A stretch of 64,000 bases of DNA, taken from positions 163,542,366 through 163,606,365 of the forward strand of contig CM041295.1 in NCBI GenBank assembly GCA_023052935.1. The letters run 5' to 3'. The notes below the pieces were generated by a model. The model made no database searches and was not told the origin of the DNA. It worked only from the letters and a program-made list of their open reading frames with translations. This document shows positions 34,551-46,500 of this stretch, one piece after another. The number at the start of each line of letters is the position of its first letter. The stretch's first letter is position 1. The stretch comes from Piezodorus guildinii (lineage: Eukaryota > Arthropoda > Insecta > Hemiptera > Pentatomidae). The position numbers and the translations under genes are program-made.

Positions 34551-37500
34551 GTGTTTAAGTGATATGTTCTTAAATATTTTCTATTTAATATTAACCTTAA
34601 CAAGGTAACATTGTACAACCCTCGTCGAGTCAGCAGTAATAAGCTAAAGATTTATAATGGTGACATCATGTGATTCCATACCTCATGGGATAGGTAGGTG
34701 ATCATAGACTGTAAGGTAACGAGTTCGTATCCACCTGTTATCAATATTTTTTTTTAGTTTGTAAATTGAATTTTCATTATTTTTTTTAATTTTCATTAAA
34801 GATATTATTAATTTGAAGGATTTCGCTATTTACCTTCTTATTTTTATTATTAACAAATAGTGTGGCGCTCGAGATAAATTTATTGTGGAACCCGCCCGTC
34901 TCCACTGGGGCATAGTTGTGGTTAGGGAATTCTTCTTTTTTTAAATTTAAATTAATTCATTTTGCAAATTTTAACTGTAACAACTTTTCAGATTATAATT
35001 GAAGAGAAACCTATTTATCTTATCACCAATCAAATTCATTCAAGGCAAGAACTAAGAAACCATGTGATGAGTGGTTCTCATGCATTTTATGATGCTTATA
35101 TATAAAATAATGAGTAAGGATGGCTAATTCAGGTGCTTTTAAATTAAATTATATTAAATCAAGTTGCAACAATGTCTAAAGAAGGAAGTGTTTTAACTTG
35201 AATATACTATCAACACATAATAATGTTTTTTGAAATAGATCTTGAGCTACATTACAAACTAAAGTTAAAAAGTACAGCATTTCTTTAAAATGTATATAAA
35301 GCATTCTCTATCAAACTTGACATACTTCCCGTCTAAAATTAGATTGAACATGACAAGAAGTTTTAATTTCATTGGTTAATCTGAAAATGTTAGTCCTATT
35401 ATTTGACTATATTTGATACACCTGTTTTTGCATATGATCTAGACCCAAATTCTGTCATTAATAAATTTATAATTAAATGCTGCTAAACTAATAGCAATTG
35501 AAATGTGAGTAATGAAGTTATTAGTTTATGTTGGGTAACAAACATATAAATTAACTCAACAAACAAATTAGTTTTAGGTGAAGTGCACAAGTAACACTGT
35601 TTTAATTTGTTAAGTATAAATTGAAAAGAGAAAGCAAAATTAATGTCATCCTTTGATGACCTCAAGGCAAACAGCATCAGCTCAAAAGTGGCCAGAGGGG
35701 TTCAAAATTTATTTTGGGGTGATCCCATGAAAAGAATTTTGACGTTCTCACAGTAGTTAGAACAGGCTATGGCTACAGAGTAGAATGAATATTAATTACA
35801 GGGTATCAAATCTGAAATGTTTTTTTAATTTTTATCAACACAAGAGGAATACCGTAGGATTGCCTAATCATTTCTTCATCATTCATTTCTGATAACCGAC
35901 TTAATTCCAGGCTTCGTGAAGAAAAATTAGCTGTTTCAAAAAAATCATCTGGATATGGAGAGTTGCTGTTACAACCTAAAACCATAAAATAAAAAAAATA
36001 AGGTCATTTTCTATTTTTTAATTAATAATTCTTATTATAGTTTTCTAAACTATTTAATATTTTAAAAATATAATGGAACATCAAATTCATAAACTGATAA
36101 TACAGAAGAGAACATAAGTGATAACTTTTATGTTAATAGTAAACTAACAAAATTATAAAACACTGAAAAACCTAATTTAAATAAAGAATCATGATTTAAT
36201 AATTCTAAAAATAGAAAAAAAGAAGATAAAAAATAAAAAAATAAAACTGATACATACGTAAATCCCTTTCAGAGGTTGTATTCACATATAGTGGAGATAC
36301 ATATGATGGATTTTGCCTACTATTTCGGTTATGATAAGATGAACAACTAAGATCATTTGTTATTTCCGCATCTAGATCTGTTTCCAACCAGCCATTATTC
36401 AAGTTTTTTTTCCCCGTATTGTTGACATCACCTAAAATATATATGTCATACAATTTTTAACTTAAGACTAATTCACTAAAGAATTAATGGCCTCATAATC
36501 ATTAGTAAAATAAACTATATATAATTTAGTTTGTAAATATTAAACAATATGTCTGAGTCATATTTGAAAAATTTAATTCTTTATTATCCTACGGAGTTTT
36601 ATTAAATTACTTACCAGTATTATCAGTAGAGTTAGGCCAAATTTGTCTACTTAATGAATTTGACTTCTCAGTTAACTGTCTTACTTGAAGGCTCAGTTCT
36701 TGTCTCTGACGAAGTAAATTTCCAACCAAGAGTTGAACCTGACATAATTCAGCCTCTAAAGCAGCAGTGTTAGTTCCACCGGGTTCAGCAGTTCTTCTAG
36801 ATAATTGCAGCTTTTGCCGCAGGACAACAAGTTCTTGTTCTAATCTTGCATTTTCAGCAACAGTTTCCTCAAGTTTCTAAATAGAAGAGCTAATTTTAGG
36901 TGGGATACAATGATTTTAAACTGGTATAATGTGGTTGATTTACCTTTGAATTCAAAGCTAAGATGGAACGAACTCGGCTTAATTCTTTTTCCAGCAGACG
37001 CTGCTGACGTTTATACCATTCTGTTTCAGGAGAATTTCCATGTATACCCTGAAGTTTAGTTCTTAATCCACCTAATGCTCGTTCAAGAACACCCTAGCAA
37101 GTACAATTATTTAACAATCAAAGAGTACAAAACATATATTTTTAGGTAACAAAATTTAAAACCAATTAGAAAAACAAATTTAATAATAAGTAACTATTAG
37201 CAACAAATTTTAATCAACTGTAAAGTGAAAATTGTCAGTTAAATGGAATAATTAATTTATGTTTTTAAATATTCTGAAATAAAAATAGAAAATAAGACAC
37301 AGCAAAATCAAGTGTATAGTGACCAACAGTACAACAGATGAAAGTAAAAAATGACTGTTAATTAAGAATGTCATTATTTAAAAAAATTTAAGAGATTTAA
37401 AACAATAAAAATGTCATCTCAAGATCTGGTATATTAAAAATGGGGGAAAAAAAAAAAAATTAAAAAGAGCATTTACCTTAAATGTATGATTTTAGATAAT

Positions 37501-40500
37501 TTAAGAACCACAATAAATGACCTAAAATTATTAAAATAATAGAATAATTTAATTTATAATATATTTTTTTTTAATAACTGATATGAAATCCTTTCAGCAT
37601 TGTTTTTAAATAATAGAAGGTATGTAAATTAGGAAATTCACCTTGTCTTGTTGAAGACTATGTAGGGTTCCTGATTCTTCCTGTAAAAGTTTGTCTAACC
37701 TATAAAGCCTTTCAACCTTGGCCTAAAAAAAAAAAAAAAATAATTTAAATTGTAAAAAAAAAAAAAAAAAAAAAAAAAGAAAGAATATATATATATATAA
37801 ACTTCATAAATTTACATGATGTGTTTTTGTTTTTTTTTAACCATTTTTATACATTCACTGCATATTTATTATTAAACAATTAGTTGTTGTACAAATGAGA
37901 TTGTATAATTGTTGATATATATATAATCAACTAATTGTTTAATGAATAAATATGCAGTGAATATATAAAAACGGTTTCAAATAAAAAAAACAACAACACA
38001 TCATGTAAATTTATGAAGTCCATTCAACAATTAAAGGAATACAAAAAAAAATTCCAATTTTTAGATTTAAAAAAATGTCAAATAATATAATAAAATTGGC
38101 ATCGTATAATCAAGAAAAAATTCTAAAGCTTTTGTCATAAAACCAACAATAGAGAGCATATCTATCATCCAATAATATAAGTTTTTATAATACAATAAAA
38201 ACATTGTTTACTTTCAATTCATGATGGTCAGGCCTTATTCTTTCCCAGTCACGTTTTTCTTCGGCTAATAATCGCTGCTCTTGAATTCTTTGAATAAACT
38301 CTATTTTTTCAGGAGAGCCAGCTTGATATAGAGAACCAAGTTTCACCATATTATCAACCAGATTTACCAACGGTTTTCCTTTTTCATACTAGAAAAAAAA
38401 ACAATTAGAAAAATAAACAAACAAAATATTTTTATTTTAATGTTTGAAAAATATACAAGTAAATATTGTCATTAGAAATAATAGCTTTTAATAAAGAACT
38501 TAAACAAAAGAAGTTTCCCATTTTTAGTAAAAATCAAGTTTATCACATAGTATTCAGTAAATGTGAGTTAATTTCTAAATTATAGAAGAAAACACAAGCA
38601 AGAACTAACCTGTTTCTCAAGATCAGCAAGATGAGCTTTGAGCTCATCTAATTTTTGTAAATGCCCAACTCGGTTAGTTTTATCTAAATCAGTCAAGCAT
38701 GCCTAAAAATTAAAAAGATTAATCAAAATTATTTATATTTTTAAATATCTTAGAGATGAACGATAATTTGTATCTGGATTACAGGCAACAAGAAATCAGT
38801 CAGTAACAAAAATAAAACTAAGATACAAAACTTAATTTTACATTTTGTTTTGTTTTTTAATGCTTGATTTTTATTAAACATATTCATCTTATTTTTTAGT
38901 GAAATGGAGGTTGAGCTTTCAAGAAATAGATAAATAATTAAAAAACAAAGGGTTTATAACAAGGATAATTTAATTTTAAGTAATCACTCCTTTAAATAAA
39001 ATTAAATCAAAATAAAATTTATAACCTTAAATATAATATTAAATTCTGGATTGTTGACCTATGTATATAATGAAGGATGAGATGGTTGAAGTGGCAGTGG
39101 CAGCAGCCATTGAGCATGTTTTTAAAAAATAAAGGGATCAATGACTTTTCTATGGATTTCTGACATAATAAAAATGCTCATAACATTGGGAAAATTACTG
39201 TAGCTCAAAATAACTTTGTTACTTATTAGATCTTAAACCCTTCAGGTTCTAAAAAAGTATATTATTATTTATACATTAATAATATATTTCCTAGTAACTA
39301 AGAAATTTATAAATAGAATGTATGCTACTTTTGTACTTTGTAAAATTACCAGAATATACCTGTGCTTCAATTTCTCTATGGCACTTCTCCATAGATTGAC
39401 AAACAGTAGCTCTTTGTCGGCGTAATTGAATCAATAGCAGCACTAGTTCTTCATGCGTTCTACCCAATAGCTCACCGGCTGAAACCTTCAAATTCCAACC
39501 AGGACCCTTAAAAACAAAAAAAAAAGTAGAAATTTGAATACATTTATCTTACAAAAAATTTATTAACATGAAATAATTCAAGGGAAACCTACAACCAACC
39601 CCTTCGTATTATTCCTTGAATGCTAACAAAACAGTCGTGATAATAAAATAATAATAGAGTAGAAAATGGGCAGATTTTTTTCATGGGGAAAGGCTGCCGA
39701 GAAACAAGATTCCATTTAGTTTTTTTATGATTACCTAATGTTTAAATACTGTTATATAATGAAGTAGTAACAATATAATGTCTGATGGATCAGAACATAT
39801 ACAAAATATAATTTGAATACATGACAATGGGTCAAATGGTTATATTATCAAGAAAAAGATTGGACATAGCTCTTAAGTAAAAAGAGCTGCTAGCCAGAAA
39901 TAATTGACTGAGAAATGACAAACATAACCTCAATTTTTGTCAATTTAAAATATTTTATTTTTCAGAAGAATATAAGGCTATTGATTTTCATAATTTTTCA
40001 TTATTTATACATTTCTGAATGAATAATGGGTTGAGCTATAAACTCTTATGACAGTTCTTATAGTTAAAGGTAAATACTTAAGATATTTATGTATTAATGT
40101 AAACCTGAATGCTGAATTATATAATCAAAAAAATAATAAGAGATTTAGTCAAGGTGAGAATAGAGAATGTGAATAGTAACTTACAAATGGTACTTGCACC
40201 ACATGCATTAACATTTTTAGCCTTGTGGAAATGTATAAATTACATTTAATTAAAAAAAAAAAAATCCATTTTATGAAATTGTTGGAAATGCTCTCATTAG
40301 ACTTCATATATGCCAATTAATATTAGTCATGGATATCTCAGGTTGCAACAATTACCCAGTTGACTCTGTATATGTGCAGTAACAAATATGTATTTATTAT
40401 TATAATATTAGGTACTAAAAATAATTTATTCATTAACTTAAAAACAGACACTACACACAAATACATTAATTATCAAGCTATCTCACACAAAAGATTAAAT

Positions 40501-43500
40501 TTGTCAATTTAAGTCAAGTGAAACAATTCGACAATCCAAAAGAGGATGCTAAATAAAATAGAAAATTTTCTGACAAAATTAGCCAAGAGAATAAAATAAA
40601 GTTAATAAATCCTATCAAGTTTTTTATTATCCCATAAAACAATGGATGGTTTAAATGGAATTTTACACTGAAAACAACAGTAAAAAGACAAGATACAACT
40701 ATACTCAATTTTCATAAACATATATGAAACATCATTAAGATATTTATACTTTTCAAAAGCATTTTATCAAACTCTTAGAGATAAAAACATGTTATACATA
40801 GCATGAGTAAAGATCATTCATCAAACACAACTTACGTTTACACCTTTAATGTAAGCTAGACAGCAGAGAATTAATTGTATGAATACAAAGTTCTGTTAAT
40901 AAACTAATGTTTTATACATGGCAACTTTAAGTTTTAAAAATAAATTTGTAACATAAAAGTAATCTCATGCACTGCTCATAATTTTTTTCTGACAAACTAA
41001 GACTGCATTAAATATACATTATGGTATATTTCGATCTAGACAAGACTTAATACATTGAATGTGTAACTTTTAAGGTAATAAGTGGGTTTAAAAAGAAGTA
41101 GTAAAACTTTAAAAGCAATTTTTTACCAAGCCAAATGAAAATAAAGTAATTACCAAAGTAAATGGTTCTGTCATTTAGAATCAGTACATAAATACTGAAA
41201 TTAAACATTAAATATTGAAACCTACATTTTAAGATCTTATGTTTCTTTGATCATTTGTATAATATATTTTACTTGATGACATAAATTGTTTTAAATGCAT
41301 TTTAATATGCACCAAGCTTAATAGGCGAAACTCAAACGTTTTAAGGATAACTACTGTGAGAATAGAGCAGAGCCAGTTACTACAGTTCCAGCATTCAACT
41401 ACCTTACAATCAGAAGCTTATCAACGTAAACAAGGAGTACTCAGTGTTGATTTCCCCACTACCTTTAATTTAACTCGAATAAACAATTGTCCAAGAATTT
41501 ACAGGTAAATTATGAGACATTGTAAATTATATTTATTTGTTTTTTTCTAATACTAAAAAATTGACGCACTGAACTAATCAAATAACCATAATAAAAAAAT
41601 AAGGAAAAAACATAAAAATTTAGCGGAATATACATAAATTTAGCTGAAAAGAACAAATTCATTAACTTTAGGAATAATATAGGCCTCATACAGTAATGTA
41701 AATATTTTTTTCAAACATAGAATTTAATCTTGATTTGTAATTGTTGTTACTCTACCAATAAATTATTTATCCGTGCACCTAATTCATAATTATTAATACC
41801 TCATATCAATGATGATTCCTTTACACCAATTGATGAACTTTCATACGGATATGAGCCATTCTCAAATTAATTATCACTTGGTTATTTTGGAATTTTTATA
41901 AGGTCGAAAAATCGTAATTTCGATTTTTATTAAACCTTTCAATCAGCATCCAGTTTGTCTCAAAGCAGAGTACATTTTGAACTATTAAACATCAAAAACC
42001 TGTCCAAAATAGAAATTTTAACTAAACAAAGTCAAGTGGAATGTTCATGTAAGTTACTATCAGAAATAAAGTTCAATATTGAGGATGTATAGTCGATAGT
42101 AGAAACTATTATAGGTTGAATAATCAGGAGTCAGTCTTTTTCTAAATATTTTTAATTTTGCCGACGTTTCGGCTATTAATAAACTGACAGTTTATGCTTG
42201 GACATGGCTCAGTAATGCCCTGATGATGGCTCACAAGCTTGAGCCGAAACGTCGGCAAAATTAAAAATATTTAGAAAAAGACAGACTCCTGATAATTCAA
42301 ACTAAAATAAGGTTAAAAAAAATTTCAATAAAGATTTTTAATGAAAACAACACTTACATACGAGTTAAAGTTTGGATTGAAGAGTGGGAGGGATGGAGAG
42401 GGACGAGAGGGAGCATTTTTGTATTCTCAAGGGATTTGTTAATTAGCCGTACCTTTTTCGCGTGTAAAAGGATTCATTAAAAGACTTGGTCTCATTATAG
42501 TAAAACGTTAAAATAAAATTAATTCTTACCTTGTGTCGTCTTGTCACAAATCCAGCCTCATTAGCTGCATGATCTTTCTTGGCATTAACATGATAGCTAA
42601 CTAACTTGGTCACCAACAATTACTTGTTGATTTACAGAATAAGAGTTAGAATCGCCTACAGTGAACTAATTAGGAAGACGATAAGTAAAAACACCAATGT
42701 GAAGAAGTTAACTTAAAAGAAGGGTCTTGAAACTCGCAAAAGATACTAGAAACAATTTAGCAATTAGATAAATAGTATAATATAAGAAATGGACAATGAT
42801 TCTAAACTAAGGAGTAGAATAAAGCAGTCTGAAAGGAGGGCTGCAGAATAGAAATTAAGAAACGAACTGAGAAATATCAGATATGATATGAGTGGTTCAA
42901 TTTAGAATGCCACTAAACATAAAATGAAATAAAACGTGCCTGAAAATCGAAATTGCAAAGGAAACATACAAGGCTTGCATCGGAAGAACATAGTTTTGCA
43001 GCAAGCACAGAAATAACTTAAAAATAGAAAAATCTAGGAAAAGAAAAATGGGAAGAAATAGAGGAACTTAAAACGTTAAAAAACGTCTGAATCTTTTATC
43101 CTAAGGTTAATTGAGAAAGATCCAACTCAAACCTGCAAGAGCGAGGACAGTTCGCTGCTTACGAAGAAAGAAGAAATTGTATGAAGATGGGTGCGCTCCT
43201 TGAATGTCTGTCAAACAACTTAACCGTCTAAAAAGAAAATAGGGACCAGAACTCTGAACAATAGAATGAAACACCTCCGCATTTTGCTATAGGTTATGAT
43301 CCATATAATAAAGAACGATAAAAACCAGATAAAGGTAACCGACCAGTGTAGCTTTTTAAGTAAGGTGGTAAGGACTTGCATAAGATCATTCCTAATTATA
43401 AAGGAGTATAAAGTATAAAGGAGCGGTTTGGCTTATTGGTAGGGCACTAGACCACTGTTCTCCGTGTCCCGAGGATAATTATTCATTCTCTTATTTTAGC

Positions 43501-46500
43501 CTTTGGGCGTTATGAAAAATCAAAAGAAATTTTTTTTGTGCTTGACATGAAACAAAATACTAGTATAACCCGTATCCCTTTTATAAAACTCGTATCCGAT
43601 TATAGTAAAATCGCATGTAACCAGAGGATTGTGTCATAATGGTTTTCCCCTCAGAGATTTTTTTTAAAGATATACGAGTACTACTTATTGATTCCAAGTG
43701 GGTTTCAAAAGAAGGAATGATGCGGGATATATGGCTACATGCGGCAACTCAGTTTTTCCTTCCCAACAAATACTCTCGCCTTACACTAGTTATTCTTGTT
43801 AAACAAGTCCAATGTGGTGGAAACCAATCCCTGCGGACAATCTCGAAACACTGGAGAGGGTTATCGACTAATGCTTCAATTACAATATAAATACAATAGC
43901 AGGCGAAGTAACACGTATATACCAACAGTAGCTAGGTTCAGCCTGTAAAGCAATGAAAACAGCTTAACCTTAATCAACTTTGCTGCCTCCCAACACTTCG
44001 TCCTTCAATTTTCACTTTAATAACGGATACATAAGGGTACGAGAAACTATCCAGACGTAACTGCTAAATGGTAAGCGAGAGCTCTACTCCTAGCTGGCAG
44101 GGTAACCTTGATTCAGGTGCTGCGACCGAGATGCGACCTCGGCTGGCAACCATCTTCATCATACCCTAATTTGAACACGCATTGCTCGAGGCCTTCTGTA
44201 GTCCGGTCTCTATATTAATAACCAGAGTTGGGCGTTATTCGAATAACAGACGATAGATAAATAATTTATTCGTTATTCGAATAAATTTATATCTGTGGAC
44301 AAATCATCTGTTATTCGAAACTTTCTAAAAACGGATAAATCATTTGTTATTCGAAACTTTCGAATAACTAATATATCATCTGTTATTCGAAAATTTCGAA
44401 TAACGAATCAATCATCTATAATTTATTCGAAACTTTCGAATAACGAATAAATTGTGGATGTAATTAGTTGACCGTTGAGAATTACTGGAAGGAATTAGTC
44501 CGGGTGGCGGTCATTAAATGAAACAACTAAATAGTTTCAACTATTTTTGTTTGCCAACGTTTCGACCCCCTTTGTTAGTCATCATCTGGGCGCATGGTGG
44601 GAGAATGGAAACATCTTGAGTTTCCATTCTCCCACCATGCGCCCAGATGATGACTAACAAAGGGGGTCGAAACGTTGGCAAACAATAAATAGTTGAAACT
44701 ATTTAGTTGTTTCATTTAATGACCGCCACCATGACTAATTCCTTCCAGCAACGAATAAATTGAATTTATCTTTTATATTTGGACTTAGTTATTCGAATAA
44801 AACATTATTTAACAGATAAAAATTGTTCGAATATATAATAATTCAGTGAATAATATTATTTACTATGTATATGTTTAAAGAATTATTAAATTTCTAAAAA
44901 ATAATTAGTGTTTCAAATAAATACATTTTCGTATCTATCTTATTAATAAATTTACGATGAGTAATGAGTTTTGGTATCTTATTAATGAAGGTATCTTTTG
45001 TTAGGTTTTCAGAACGCTATTTCCGAATATGAAATAAAATTTCCCATCGCGCATGCGCGTTTTGTGTTTCGGTTACTTTATATTTGTTATTAATGGTGGT
45101 ATTTATTATTAGGTTTTCAAGGACGTTATTTCCGAGTATGCTATCAGATTTTCGATCGCGTATGCCCGTTTCTTGTTTCGGTTATGAATTATGATTCGTT
45201 ACATATAAATTATGATATTGGATAAAAAAAACAATTATTTCCAAATATAAATAAGGTATTTTGGTAAAACAAAATAGTAATTTTTGTTACTGAAGGAATT
45301 GTTATTATTTTTTTTTTTTTTTATATGTGAAGTTGCTATTTTGATATTCTGAAATAGCATCCTTTAAAACATAATTACAACGATAAAAGTAATCGAAACA
45401 CGAAACGCGCATGCGCGATGGGAAATTTTATTTCATATTCGGAAATAGCGTTCTGAAAACCTAACAAAAGATACCTTCATTAATAACAACTATAAAAGTA
45501 ACTGAAACACAAAACGCGCACGCGCGGTCGGTAATCTGATTTTATATTCGGAAATAGCGCCCTTAAATGATAGATAAAAAAATGTATTTATTTGAAACAC
45601 TAATTATTTTTGTTTAGAAATTTAATAATTTTTTAAATATGGGTCAATCCATTTGAAGTCGTCCAATTTTTATTAATTTTGCCGCTCAACATTTTTGATT
45701 TTCATGATTTTTTGATTAGTTATTCTCTATCCTTTTTTTGAATATAAAAACATAAATAAAAATTTTGGGGCCAATACTTTTAGTATTGCAAAATTTTAAG
45801 TCAGCTCAGCGGGCAAAAACATGTGATGGGAAAACTTTTCTATTTCGGTATTTTTTTATATTTCAAATTAAAACGAAAATTAACAATAAGATATGGACAT
45901 GCTTTGCAATTTTTGTCCCCGCAACTGATTACCTAAATAGTGAACAAAGTTATTTTAAAAATTCTCGAAAATGAATAAAAAAACTAGATTTTTAACGAGA
46001 TAAAAGTATATACAGAAAAAGAGACTAATAATTAATAATTTTTTTAATATATATTTAGTAAATAATATTATTCACTGAATTATTATATATTCGAACAATT
46101 TTTATCTGTTAAATAATGTTTTATTCGAATAACTAAGTCCAAATATAAAAGATAAATTCAATTTATTCGTTATTCGAAAGTTTCGAATAAATTATAGATG
46201 ATTGATTCGTTATTCGAAATTGTGTATTTATAGTGTATGGAAACTAATTTGATACAAGTTTTTGTAATTGATGATAAATTTAATGTTTTTTCCTCTACTA
46301 TTCGGTTTGATCTATTTATTGATGTTAAACATAAAAAATGAAATAAAAATGGTATTGTTGAAAATTTCTTGAAATCCTGTATGGGTGTATGGAAACTTTT
46401 TAGAGTGAGTGTATACGTTATTTATTCAGATTTGGTGGCAGCAAAATTTTAAAAGTCCTCAAAATCTCTCTATTTCTTTTAAAATTTAATTAAATATTTG

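Larger units (their letters stand above)
28275..35126. repeat. Triple tandem repeat of about 0.72 kb, middle unit carrying insertions
   Basis: Units: 28,275-29,000; 29,001-34,403 (with a 4,515-bp copia plus a 151-bp insertion); and 34,404-35,126. Without insertions each is about 720-726 bp, and they differ only at a few bases and in A/T run lengths. Each unit holds a tRNA-like GAGTTCGTATCC and TGGCGCTCGAGATAAA, which resembles a primer-binding site after an LTR. The array may be LTR-plus-leader units multiplied by unequal recombination (inference). Confidence 0.85.
44223..46222. mobile_element. Large inverted-repeat (foldback) element built on TTCGAATAAC motifs
   Basis: The left arm (about 44,396-45,200) and right arm (about 45,380-46,222) are inverse copies. 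Shared landmarks include TAATTTATTCGAAACTTTCG, AACAGATAAAAATTGTTCGAA, GTGTTTCAAATAAATACATT, GGTTTTCAGAACGCTATTTC and CGCGCATGCGCG. The left end begins CAGAGTTGGGCGTTATTCG, like a hAT-type terminus, followed by tandem TTCGAATAAC blocks (44,230-44,460). No matching right terminus or transposase was seen. Both arms have received later insertions. Confidence 0.75.

Noticed and set aside
35800..35852. Terminal exon reading through the exon n donor to a TGA near 35,810
   Set aside because: The donor G/GTATTC joins exon o in frame with a strong acceptor; the read-through tail is Lys/Ile-rich intron sequence. Kept only as a possible minor isoform.
43639..43890. Plus-strand frame of 83 codons
   Set aside because: No recognisable domain; the opposite strand is intron of the main gene and neighbouring DNA looks like worn repeats.
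45765..45974. Plus-strand frame of 69 codons
   Set aside because: Falls within dispersed repeat family D, whose other copies (4.4 and 62.4 kb) have no conserved frame.
44223..46222. CRISPR-like or satellite array, because of repeated TTCGAATAAC motifs
   Set aside because: Spacing is irregular, the motif is self-palindromic, and the segment is part of two inverted arms in a eukaryotic genome.
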